DNA of 64,000 nucleotides from Komagataeibacter xylinus (GTDB lineage Bacteria; Pseudomonadota; Alphaproteobacteria; Acetobacterales; Acetobacteraceae): positions 1 through 64,000 of the forward strand of contig NZ_QQBI01000009.1 of assembly GCF_004302915.1 (NCBI RefSeq), in the 5' to 3' direction. The position numbers and the translations under genes are program-made. The notes under the pieces were generated by a model, which saw nothing but the letters and a program-made list of their open reading frames with translations, did not search any database and was not told where the DNA came from. Shown here piece after piece: positions 53,935 through 64,000 of the stretch. How positions within the stretch are numbered: position 1 is the stretch's first letter; each line of letters opens with the position of its first letter.

Positions 53935-55301
53935 CAGCCCTGTTCCTTCCTGTTCTTCAGCCGCTGGCGGAACGTGCGGGCATAGCCCGCCTTGTCCGCC
54001 TGCCGCGCCCGGCCAATGGCCAGGGCGTCATCGGGCACGTCATGGGTAATGACGCTGCCGGCCGCCGTAATCACCCCTTTACCCAACCGCACGGGGGCGA
54101 CAAGCACCGAATCCGACCCGATGAAGCTTTCGGCCCCGATTTCCGTGCGGTGCTTGAACACGCCATCATAATTGCACGTAATGGTGCCCGCGCCGATATT
54201 GGCCCTTGCCCCCACGGTGGTATTACCCAGATAGGTCAGGTGGTTGGCCTTGGCCCCCGCGCCGAGCGTGGTGGCCTTGAGTTCGACAAAGTTGCCCACG
54301 CGCGCGCCCTGCCCCACATCGGTGCCCGGCCGCAGGCGGGCATAGGGACCGATCTGGGCATCAGGGCCGACCGTTGCCCCCTCGATATGCGAGAACGCAT
54401 GGATTTCCGTGCCGCGCCTGACATGCACCCCCGGCCCGAACACCACATGGGGGTGCACCACCGTATCGGGCTCGAACACCGTATCAGCGCACAGGAACAC
54501 GGTGTCGGGTGCGACAAGGGTCGTGCCACCCGCCATGGCGGCAAGGCGCAGGCGGGCCTGCACGCAGGCCTCTGCCTGGGCCAGTTCGGCGCGGGAATTG
54601 ATGCCGCGCAGTTCATCCTCGGGGGCGATGACCGCGCGCACCTTGCGCCCTTCGGCCACGGCGCGGGCCACGACATCGCCCAGATAATACTCGCCCTGCG
54701 CGTTGCTGTTATCGATCTGACCCAGCCAGCGGCGGAAATCGGCGGCATCGGCGCACAGCACGCCCGCATTGCACAGGCCGATGGCGCGCTCGGCGGGAGT
54801 GGCATCGGCCCATTCCACAATGCGCTGCACCAGCCCATCGCGCGTGACCACGCGACCGTAACGCGCAGGATCAGCCGGTTCCATGGCCAGCAGGGCAAGG
54901 CCCGTGTCATCGCTGCGGCGCCGGGCCAGCAGGGCGCGCATGGTGCCGGGCGTAATCAGCGGGTTATCGCCATACAGCACCGCGACATCACCCGTGCCAA
55001 ACGCGGCCTCGGCCTGGCGGGCGGCATGGCCCGTGCCCAGCCGGTCATGCTGCACCACCACCGTGTGCGGGGCAGCGAGGGCTGCCACGTCATCCATGCC
55101 CGGCCCGGCGACGACGACAATCCGGTCAAATACTTCGGCTGCGTTATCAATCAGGTAGCGCAGCATGGGCTGGCCCGCGAGCGGGTGCATGACCTTGGGC
55201 CGCTCCGATTTCATGCGCGTGCCGCGACCTGCCGCCAGAATAACAGCGGTCGACAGGGGCGAGGCGGAGGCGGACTGGTCGGTCTCTGTGTCGGTGTTCA
55301 T
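53934..55301 (-). CDS. glmU: Bifunctional GlcNAc-1-P uridylyltransferase / GlcN-1-P acetyltransferase
   Basis: A 455-residue two-domain protein. Uridylyltransferase part: LAAGRGTRMKSERPKVMHPL (about 25-44) and VLYGDNPLI; acetyltransferase left-handed beta-helix from about 265: hexapeptide repeats such as IGPYARLRPG and NHLTYLGNTTVG, with the catalytic His region and C-terminal Arg-rich tail. ATG 55301 (MNTDTETDQ) is preferred to the very long frame to 55637; ATG 55382 is a middle alternative, and no start has a clear ribosome site. Confidence 0.93.
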   Translation of the reverse strand: MNTDTETDQSASASPLSTAVILAAGRGTRMKSERPKVMHPLAGQPMLRYLIDNAAEVFDRIVVVAGPGMDDVAALAAPHTVVVQHDRLGTGHAARQAEAAFGTGDVAVLYGDNPLITPGTMRALLARRRSDDTGLALLAMEPADPARYGRVVTRDGLVQRIVEWADATPAERAIGLCNAGVLCADAADFRRWLGQIDNSNAQGEYYLGDVVARAVAEGRKVRAVIAPEDELRGINSRAELAQAEACVQARLRLAAMAGGTTLVAPDTVFLCADTVFEPDTVVHPHVVFGPGVHVRRGTEIHAFSHIEGATVGPDAQIGPYARLRPGTDVGQGARVGNFVELKATTLGAGAKANHLTYLGNTTVGARANIGAGTITCNYDGVFKHRTEIGAESFIGSDSVLVAPVRLGKGVITAAGSVITHDVPDDALAIGRARQADKAGYARTFRQRLKNRKEQG

Positions 55302-55645
55302 GGCAGTGTGCGGGTACTCCGCACCTGACTGCCCTGTCAAACCCTTATCCGCATGCGGGCGCATCACTTCGGATGTCTGCATGCTACGGTGTTGCTGCTT
55401 GATAATAACAGATTGATAAAAAACATAAAAATTCAAGCCTCTCGGTTGAGGCCCAAAAAGCCTGCTCAAACAATACCCTGAAACCGTAAGCTTTTTGGTG
55501 AAGCTTTTTCCAAAACTCCTCAGAAAAAGGCGACGCCTGGGACTTTCCTGATTTTTTATCAATGACGTGTTTTCAAACAATCTCTTATGACTTGCAGGAC
55601 CGCGCGGGGTCAGGCTTCCTCGACACCAGACAGTCAAAGGGCTTC
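55302..55645. other. Gene-free divergent region glmU / gph with repeat element
   Basis: 344 bases between the divergent glmU and gph genes. It is more AT-rich than its surroundings and holds the second copy of the 18-bp repeat (55492-55509) with neighbouring AAGCTT half-sites. It must include the promoters of both genes, but I cannot place them. Confidence 0.5.
55492..55509 (+). repeat. Dispersed 18-bp core repeat, copy 2
   Basis: TTTTTGGTGAAGCTTTTT, identical to the minus strand at 46540-46557. AAGCTT is repeated just before (55488-55493) and within it. Confidence 0.75.
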
Positions 55646-56326
55646 ATGATGACATCCTCCCCTCCCCGTCTGGCGGTTTTTGATATGGATGGCACGCTGA
55701 TCGACAGCCTGCCCGACCTTGCGGCCTGCGCCGACTGGCTTCTGGCGCAATACAACCTGCCGGGCCTAACACCCGAGGCCGTGCGCCCGATGATTGGGGA
55801 TGGCGTAGCCGTGCTGGTCAGCCGCCTGCTCGACCATGCCGGCCCTGCAGCCGCCCGCATCAACCGCGCCGAGGCCACGGCCCGCTACATGGAACGCTAC
55901 ACGCCGCATTCAACCGACCATTCCCGCCCTTTTCCCGGCACGGTCGAGACGCTGGCGGCCCTGCACGCGGCAGGCTGGTGCATGGCGGTCTGCACCAACA
56001 AGCCCGTGGCGGCGGCGCGGCATATCCTTCAGGTCATGGAACTGGAAAAATGGTTTGTCGCCGTGGGCGGGGGCGACAGCTTTGGCGTGCGCAAGCCCGA
56101 CCCGCGCCACCTGCTGGGCACAATTGAACAGGCAGGCAGCACCCCGGCCCGCGCCATCATGACCGGCGACCACCATAATGACGTGGCCACCGCCACCGGC
56201 GCCCATGTGCCTGCCATATTCGCCCGCTGGGGCTACGGGCGACCGGAAATGGAAGCCGGGGCCACGGTAGGCGCCGATTCCATTACCGAAATACCGCATC
56301 TGGCAGGCGAATTGCGGCCTGGCTGA
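55646..56326 (+). CDS. gph: Phosphoglycolate phosphatase (HAD family)
   Basis: A 226-residue HAD phosphatase: motif I FDMDGTLIDSLPDL (nucleophile Asp and second Asp), motif II VCTNKP, motif III Lys in RKPDPRHLLGTI, motif IV GDHHNDVATATGAHV. The insert cap has the four-helix form of the Gph subgroup. Start ATG 55646 or 55649 behind AAAGGG; the frame to 55562 is not family-like. It ends 6 nt before the convergent gyrB stop. Other small phosphoesters are possible substrates. Confidence 0.85.
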   Translation: MMTSSPPRLAVFDMDGTLIDSLPDLAACADWLLAQYNLPGLTPEAVRPMIGDGVAVLVSRLLDHAGPAAARINRAEATARYMERYTPHSTDHSRPFPGTVETLAALHAAGWCMAVCTNKPVAAARHILQVMELEKWFVAVGGGDSFGVRKPDPRHLLGTIEQAGSTPARAIMTGDHHNDVATATGAHVPAIFARWGYGRPEMEAGATVGADSITEIPHLAGELRPG

Positions 56327-56332
56327 GCCGCC

Positions 56333-58837
<2,505 letters not shown>

Positions 58838-58891
58838 TCAGAATGCATTATAGCCCCAACCGCCCGGCGTAACCAGCATTCCGCGCGCAAA

Positions 58892-60016
58892 TCAGGCCTC
58901 ATGGGCAAGATTACCGGCACCCGGCGTCTCGAATGCGGCATGGCTGCGCAGGGGGGCGAACTGTTCGGCGTCCGTTCCGGTCAGGAACACGCCCGTATTC
59001 ATGCGGCCCACGGCGCGGAACAGGGCCTGCCTGCGGGCTTCATCCAGATGCACCAGCGGCTCATCGAGCAAAAGCATGGGCACCTGCCCCCGGCATGCCG
59101 CGAGTATGCGCGCATGCGACAGCACGATGCCCAGCAGCAGCGCCTTCTGCTGCCCCGTGCTGGACTGGACGGCGGCGCGCCCGCTCACCCGGTCAGCCAG
59201 CGCAAGCCCGGTGCGGTGCGCCCCAAAACGGCAGCCGCCGCGCTGGCGGTCAATGCCGCGCGTGTGCGCGATCTGCCCAGCCAGCCAGTCCTCCACGGCT
59301 AACGCAGGCCGGGTGGCGAGGTGGGCGGCAATGTCGCATTCCAGTTCCAGCCGGGCGGCGGGAAAACCATCGGCCAGCGCCTGTTCATCGGTATTGAGGC
59401 GGCTGACCATATCCATCCGCGCAGCAACGGTGGCCACTGCATGGCGGGCCATGGTGTGCTCAAGGGCCACAAGCCAGGCTGGATCGGGGTTGCGCTGGGC
59501 CAGAAGGCGGCTGCGCTGGGCCATGGCGCGGTCATGGGCGGCAAGTTCACGGGCATGGCCGGGTTCAAGCGCCTGCACCAGCCGGTCAAGAAAACGCCGC
59601 CTTCCCCCTGCCCCTTCAAGGAACAGGCGATCCATCTGCGGCGTGATCCAGACGGCAGAGAAATATTCGCCCACGCCATCGCGGTTGCGCAGGGCCTGCC
59701 CATCCACCCGGAACACCCGGCGCTCGGGGCGCAGCGGGTCGGCTCCGGTAGCCAACTGCGCGGACAGGGCTTCATCCCCGTCCATGCCCTCAACCTGTGC
59801 GGCCACGCCCCACAGGCTGGCGCCATGCCGGGGCAGTTCATCCATGCGCGCGCCCCGCAGGCCACGACCGGGAACAAGCAGCGACACGGCCTCGAGCAGA
59901 TTGGTCTTGCCGCTGCCATTCGGCCCGGTAATGACCGTGACCGGCTGCGCCGGCTGCCACGACAGGCGGCGGTAGTTGCGGAAATCCGTCAGCGCCAGCC
60001 GGGTTATGCAGGCCAT
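58892..60016 (-). CDS. recF: DNA replication and repair protein RecF
   Basis: A 374-residue SMC-like ATPase that loads RecA at gaps. Walker A ITGPNGSGKTNLLEAVSLL (about 29-47), signature region SSTGQQKALLLGIVLSHA and Walker B MLLLDEPLVHLDEARR. It starts 22 nt after dnaN. Confidence 0.95.
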   Translation of the reverse strand: MACITRLALTDFRNYRRLSWQPAQPVTVITGPNGSGKTNLLEAVSLLVPGRGLRGARMDELPRHGASLWGVAAQVEGMDGDEALSAQLATGADPLRPERRVFRVDGQALRNRDGVGEYFSAVWITPQMDRLFLEGAGGRRRFLDRLVQALEPGHARELAAHDRAMAQRSRLLAQRNPDPAWLVALEHTMARHAVATVAARMDMVSRLNTDEQALADGFPAARLELECDIAAHLATRPALAVEDWLAGQIAHTRGIDRQRGGCRFGAHRTGLALADRVSGRAAVQSSTGQQKALLLGIVLSHARILAACRGQVPMLLLDEPLVHLDEARRQALFRAVGRMNTGVFLTGTDAEQFAPLRSHAAFETPGAGNLAHEA

Positions 60017-60038
60017 GCTGCCGTAATGAGGGGCGCGC

Positions 60039-61163
60039 TCAAACGCGCATGGGCATCAGCACGTACAGCGCCGAGGGGCTGTCCACATCGCGCACGATGG
60101 TCGGGGCGGAACTGTCGGAGAATGCGAATTCCACTTCCTTTTCCACCTGGTCGGTAATGTCGTTGAGGTACCGGGCCTGAAAGCCGATTTCGATGGGCGG
60201 CGCATCGTAGGAGACGTGGTTTTCGTCGAGTTCCTCAGTGGCCGAACCCTGATCCTGGCTGGCGGCGGACAGGGTAAGCAGGTTATGCGCCATGCTCAGC
60301 TTGACCGGGCGCGAACGCTCCTGGCTGATGGCCGCGACACGGGCCACCGCATCGGAGAAGATCTTCTTGCCCACGCGCAGGATGCGGTCATTGCCGTGCG
60401 GGATCACGCGCTCATATTCGGGGAAAGTGCCATCGATCAGCTTGGAGGTGAGCGTGATGTTGCCGATGGTGAACTGGATGCGCGTGTCAGACAGGGCCAC
60501 ATCGACCTGCTCCGGCCCTTCATCAAGCAGCTTGCGCAGCTCGCCCACGGTCTTGCGCGGCACGATCACGCCGGGCATTCCCTCGCTGCCCGGCGGCAGT
60601 TCGGTCTCGACCCGGGCCAGGCGGTGGCCGTCGGTTGCAACCGCGCGCAGCACCTGACCGGCCTCGCCTTCGGCCACGTGCAGGAAAATGCCGTTGAGGT
60701 AGTAGCGCGTCTCCTCGGTGGAGATGGCGAAGCGCGTGCGGTCGATCAGGCCGCGCAGCACCTGGGCGGGAATGCTGAATTCATGCGGCAGGCTGCCTGC
60801 CATCATGGAGGGGAAGTCATCCACGTCCAGCACGTTGAGGCTGGTGGCAAAGCGCCCCGCCCGCAGGCCCAGCGGCGCATCGCCCCCGGCGTGGTCGAAT
60901 TCGACCTGCGCGCCATCGGGCAGCTTGCGCACGATTTCGTACAGCACGGCAGCCGGCGCCGTGACCGCACCATCACGCAGCGTTTCCGCCGCCATACCCT
61001 CGACCACGGCAATTTCCATGTCGGTGGCGGTCAGCGTCATGGCGCCATCAGTGACATTGATCAGCACGTTGGCCAGGATGGGGATGGTATTGCGCTTCTC
61101 GGCAACGCTCTGGATATGGGCCAGTGCCTTGAGCAGCGTTACGCGGTCAGCCTTCAACTTCAT
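60039..61163 (-). CDS. dnaN: DNA polymerase III beta sliding clamp
   Basis: A 374-residue clamp. The start is MKLKADRVTLLKALAHIQSV at ATG 61163; the upstream 14 codons are not family-like. The C-terminus ends in the clamp-like YVLMPMRV. Three similar subdomains fit the length. It lies 108 nt after dnaA. Confidence 0.97.
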   Translation of the reverse strand: MKLKADRVTLLKALAHIQSVAEKRNTIPILANVLINVTDGAMTLTATDMEIAVVEGMAAETLRDGAVTAPAAVLYEIVRKLPDGAQVEFDHAGGDAPLGLRAGRFATSLNVLDVDDFPSMMAGSLPHEFSIPAQVLRGLIDRTRFAISTEETRYYLNGIFLHVAEGEAGQVLRAVATDGHRLARVETELPPGSEGMPGVIVPRKTVGELRKLLDEGPEQVDVALSDTRIQFTIGNITLTSKLIDGTFPEYERVIPHGNDRILRVGKKIFSDAVARVAAISQERSRPVKLSMAHNLLTLSAASQDQGSATEELDENHVSYDAPPIEIGFQARYLNDITDQVEKEVEFAFSDSSAPTIVRDVDSPSALYVLMPMRV

Positions 61164-61271
61164 CGGTACGATATCCTCCACATCCCGCAGCACCCGAAAA
61201 AGCACAAAACGGGGGAGACCTGTCTAGCAGCCTGAAGCAACAGCGGTAAAGGGGCGTGCGCGGGAAATGCG

Positions 61272-62735
61272 TCAGGTCTCGAGCATGCGGCGCAGCAGTT
61301 CCACGTCCTCGGCAAAGGCGGGGTCCTGCGCCATCAGCTGCTCCACCTTGGTTACGCCATACATGACGGTGGTGTGGTCGCGGTTGCCGAACTTGCGCCC
61401 GATCTCGGGGTAGGAGCGGCTGGTGAGCTGCTTGGCGAGGTACATCGCCACCTGGCGCGGCCGCGCCACGGCCCGGCCCCGGCGGGCGGAGAACATGTCG
61501 GTCAGGCGCGTGTTCCAGTGCTCGGCCACCTTGCGCTGGATTTCCTCGATGGTGACGCGCCGGTCATGCGCCTTGAGGATGTCGTGTAACACATCCTGCG
61601 TCGCCTCAAGGGTGACGGGGCGGCCAAACAGGTTGGCATGCGCGATCAGCCGGTTGAGCGCGCCCTCAAGCTCGCGCACGTTCGAGGTGATCTTGTGGGC
61701 CAGGAATTCCAGCACCTTGGCCGGCACCACCACGCCGGATGCGGCGGCCTTGGCCTCAAGGATGGAGATGCGCAGCTCGAAGGTCGTGGCATGGATATCG
61801 GCCACCATGCCGCAGCCAAGGCGGGTGCGCAGCCGGTCCTCAAGCCCCGACAGGTCAGAGGGCGACTTGTCGGCCGAGACCACGATCTGCCGCCCGGCAT
61901 CGACCAGCGCGTTGAAGGTGTGGAAGAATTCGTCCTGCGTGTTGTCCTTGCCGATGAGGAACTGCAGGTCATCGATCATCAGCACGTCAACCGAGCGCAG
62001 CTGGTCCTTGAACTCGAGCGTGGACTGCGAGCGGATGGCCCCGATGAAGCGGTACATGAACTTCTCGGCCGACATGTAGGCTACCGAGACCTTGCCCCCA
62101 CGCAGCAGTTCCGCACCGATGGCGTGCATGAGGTGGGTCTTGCCCAGACCCACGCCGCCATACAGGAACAGGGGGTTGAAGCCAGGGCTGGACGGGCGCT
62201 CGGCCACGCGGCGGGCGCAGGCATAGGCGAACTCGTTGGGTTTGCCCACAACGAAGGTGTCAAACGTGAAGCGCGGCTCAAGCGGGGCGGCAAGGTCGCT
62301 GCGCACCTCGGCCTGGCGCGGGCTTTCCGCCGCTTGGGGCGCTGCCGCGGGGGCCGCCGGTTCGCTTGGGGCGACGGCAGCAGCCGGGGCGGGCGTGGCC
62401 TCCTGCGCCCCGGCGGTCGGGGCGGGCTGGGCTGCGGGGCGGGCCACCTGCAACTCGACCCGGCGGATAGCAGGCACTTCGGCATGCCACAGCGCGCCGA
62501 GCCGGTCGCCGTACTGCCCGCGCACCCAGTCACGCAGGAAGCGCGTGGGCAGGTAGAGGGTGATCTCGTCCTCCTCCACCGGGCCGACCGTGATCTGGCG
62601 CAGCCAGGTGCGGTATTCGACCTCACCCACCTCGGCCTTCAGCCGCTCGCAGATGCGCGACCAGTGGATGGCGAGCACACTTTTCTGCGCGTTAGCTTCC
62701 GCAACCGCGTCGTAGCCTTCCAGTCCGCCCGTCAT
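61272..62735 (-). CDS. dnaA: Chromosomal replication initiator DnaA
   Basis: A 487-residue initiator. Domain I (about 20-90), an Ala/Pro-rich domain II linker (about 105-165), AAA+ domain III with Walker A GGVGLGKTHLMHAIG and Walker B VLMIDDLQF, and domain IV helix-turn-helix with RSYPEIGRKFGNRDHTTVMY. Start ATG 62735 follows GGGGAGCGGAT; the frame to 62870 adds 45 unrelated residues. Confidence 0.97.
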   Translation of the reverse strand: MTGGLEGYDAVAEANAQKSVLAIHWSRICERLKAEVGEVEYRTWLRQITVGPVEEDEITLYLPTRFLRDWVRGQYGDRLGALWHAEVPAIRRVELQVARPAAQPAPTAGAQEATPAPAAAVAPSEPAAPAAAPQAAESPRQAEVRSDLAAPLEPRFTFDTFVVGKPNEFAYACARRVAERPSSPGFNPLFLYGGVGLGKTHLMHAIGAELLRGGKVSVAYMSAEKFMYRFIGAIRSQSTLEFKDQLRSVDVLMIDDLQFLIGKDNTQDEFFHTFNALVDAGRQIVVSADKSPSDLSGLEDRLRTRLGCGMVADIHATTFELRISILEAKAAASGVVVPAKVLEFLAHKITSNVRELEGALNRLIAHANLFGRPVTLEATQDVLHDILKAHDRRVTIEEIQRKVAEHWNTRLTDMFSARRGRAVARPRQVAMYLAKQLTSRSYPEIGRKFGNRDHTTVMYGVTKVEQLMAQDPAFAEDVELLRRMLET

Positions 62736-63062
62736 ATCCGCTCCCCGCCACATGGGGCACGAAAAGGACACCGCCTGCGCGCATGCCCCTGCCGTCACCC
62801 CGCTCCATTCCACCACCCCGCGCCACCGGCCCCTCCCCACAGGACAGGCCACAAGCCGTGCCATTGGCACGACCCAACAGCCCGACCCTATCGGCCAGGA
62901 CCACCGATGACGCTGGAATTATCCCCATAATTTAGAGCACGGAATCGGGCGAAGCAACGGGAATCTGCCCCGACCCCGCCAAAACCCGTTCACACCAGCA
63001 AGATGCGGATAATAAAAAAAGGCCGCCATCGCCAATAATGGCGACAGACGACCTCCTTTATT
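62736..63062. other. Gene-free region upstream of dnaA, possible origin or dnaA promoter
   Basis: About 330 bases between dnaA and the rpsT terminator. The left part still reads open in the dnaA frame; the right part is mildly AT-rich. Two sites one base off the DnaA box TTATCCACA are present: TTATCCCCA (62919-62927) and TGCGGATAA (63004-63012, the reverse strand TTATCCGCA). It holds the dnaA promoter and could be part of the origin. Confidence 0.4.
63011..63062 (-). terminator. Terminator after rpsT
   Basis: On the minus strand TCGCCA and TGGCGA form a stem around TTAT, extended by an outer AAAGG/CCTTT pairing, and then a run of seven T. It begins about 40 nt after the rpsT stop. Confidence 0.7.
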
Positions 63063-63102
63063 ACTTCCAGCCTTCTTTCAGATGAAAGAAACCAGCCGTA
63101 TC

Positions 63103-63372
63103 TTACGCAGCAGCGAGAGACTTGATACGGGCGGACAGGCGGGAAATACGACGGGCAACCGTGTTGGCGTGAAGAACGCCCTTGCCAACGGCGCGCTGCA
63201 TTTCGGGCTGTGCCTCACGCAGGGCCACCACGGCGTCGTCCTTCTTGCCGCTGGCGATCGCGGTTTCAATCTTCTTCACGAAGGTGCGTACGCGCGACAG
63301 ACGTGCGGTGTTGCGGGCGTTGCGGCGTTCGTTCTGACGGATGCGCTTGCGCGCGGATGCTGTATTGGCCAT
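63103..63372 (-). CDS. rpsT: 30S ribosomal protein S20
   Basis: An 89-residue basic helical protein, [20 protein letters not shown] at the start and [14 protein letters not shown] at the end. I took ATG 63372; the longer frame adds a non-family leader. Its place beside dnaA is common in alphaproteobacteria. Confidence 0.97.
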   Translation of the reverse strand: MANTASARKRIRQNERRNARNTARLSRVRTFVKKIETAIASGKKDDAVVALREAQPEMQRAVGKGVLHANTVARRISRLSARIKSLAAA

Positions 63373-63502
63373 TGCTCTCAGTTCATCTGCATAAATCAGG
63401 TTACGGCGGTCCGCCACCCGATCGTGCGGACATCCCATATCAGGCTGGCGATCTAGTCCACCCTGACCGTATTCGTCAAGACAAGTCTTTGCCTAAATCG
63501 TC

Positions 63503-64000
63503 TCAAGCCTCCTGCAATCGGGGGCAGAAGAAGCTCGAACGCCCCGATTGGGTGATGCGTTCCACCCCATCGCACGCAGGCGGGCCGGGGCAATCGGGGC
63601 ATCCCAGCCCTTCACGCCCATAGACGCGCCATGCATGCTGGAAATAGCCGAGTTCCCCATCGGGTTGCACATAATCACGCAGGCTTGAGCCACCGGCGGC
63701 AATCGCCTCGTCGAGCACGGCGCGGACCTGGGCTGCCAGTTCATCATATTCCGCGGCACTGATCTCGCCCGCCGCCCGCGCGGGGTGGATGCGCGCACGG
63801 AACAGCGCCTCGGACACATAGATATTGCCAAGCCCCGCCACCACGCGCTGGTCAAGCAGCAGCGCCTTGATGCTCGTGCGCCGCCCACGACCCCTTGCCG
63901 CAAGCCACGCGCCGCCAAAGCGGTTGCCCAGCGGCTCAGGCCCCATGCCTGCCAGCAGGCGATGGCCCTCCACGCCCGCCACCGGCACCAGGTCGACCAT
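63503..64000 (-). CDS. mutM: Formamidopyrimidine-DNA glycosylase, C-terminal part (partial)
   Basis: At least 165 residues of MutM/Fpg; the N-terminal catalytic Pro lies beyond the window edge, so the first Met seen is probably internal. The helix-two-turn-helix part is typical: [29 protein letters not shown]. The C-terminal zinc finger has CPDC and then FFCPRLQEA, so the fourth Cys (usually CPxCQ) is Leu. An extra Cys (PACDG) sits between. The protein removes 8-oxoguanine and opened purines. Confidence 0.9.
   Translation of the reverse strand: MVDLVPVAGVEGHRLLAGMGPEPLGNRFGGAWLAARGRGRRTSIKALLLDQRVVAGLGNIYVSEALFRARIHPARAAGEISAAEYDELAAQVRAVLDEAIAAGGSSLRDYVQPDGELGYFQHAWRVYGREGLGCPDCPGPPACDGVERITQSGRSSFFCPRLQEA

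Noticed and set aside
55302-55637. A 567-residue GlmU with a long N-terminal extension
   Set aside because: The extra 112 codons run over an AT-rich intergenic repeat and are not family-like.

Overview
The window reads as chromosomal DNA of a GC-rich alphaproteobacterium, most likely an acetic acid bacterium (Acetobacteraceae; Komagataeibacter or Gluconacetobacter is my best guess). This rests on overall protein character, the rpsT-dnaA-dnaN-recF-gyrB block at the right end and a locus for bacterial sphingolipids, which this family makes. I ran no database search, so the genus is an inference. I saw no tRNA, rRNA, CRISPR array, prophage or insertion sequence.

Left part (620-12116): a lipid locus. 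Four plus-strand genes encode a CDP-glycerol glycerophosphotransferase-like enzyme, a fatty acyl-AMP ligase, an acyl carrier protein and a serine palmitoyltransferase-type alpha-oxoamine synthase. Two minus-strand genes follow, a Tam41-like nucleotidyltransferase and a lipid (ceramide?) kinase. Divergent from these lie a metallophosphoesterase, an LptF-like and LptG-like permease pair, a fatty acid hydroxylase and an NTP transferase, the last four joined by 4-nt overlaps. Together they could build a hydroxylated, phospho-decorated ceramide and carry it across the envelope. A ceramide synthase and a ketoreductase are not in the window.

Middle left (12135-28958): mmcB, an inositol-monophosphatase-family gene and a SYLF lipoprotein-like gene on plus. 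On minus, a long run goes from a ferritin-like protein through a Dabb protein, a signal-less betaine-binding-like protein, a methyltransferase, a YdcF protein and fabD-fabG-acpP-fabF to mltG. Then sucCD, bioB and queE-queC-queD on plus.

Centre (28990-36933): a SulP anion transporter, a decayed DUF4304 gene, and a tightly overlapped five-gene minus-strand operon: Cache-GAF-cyclase-like sensor, MlaE permease, ABC subunit, MlaD protein and lipoprotein. The ABC subunit has lost every recognisable ATP-binding motif, the cyclase-like domain has lost its metal-binding aspartates, and the lipoprotein carries a 13-G tract straight after its lipobox. This is the most unusual system in the window.

Right part (37008-64000): dnaQ-coaE-aroE, an N-formylglutamate amidohydrolase, argH-(LptM-like lipoprotein), cdd, lysA-DUF4175, a Na+/H+ antiporter with a cyclic-nucleotide-binding domain, glmU-glmS-thiO-thiS-thiG-thiE, gph, then gyrB-recF-dnaN-dnaA, rpsT and a partial mutM cut by the window edge. 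DnaA-box-like sites upstream of dnaA make that gap a weak origin candidate.
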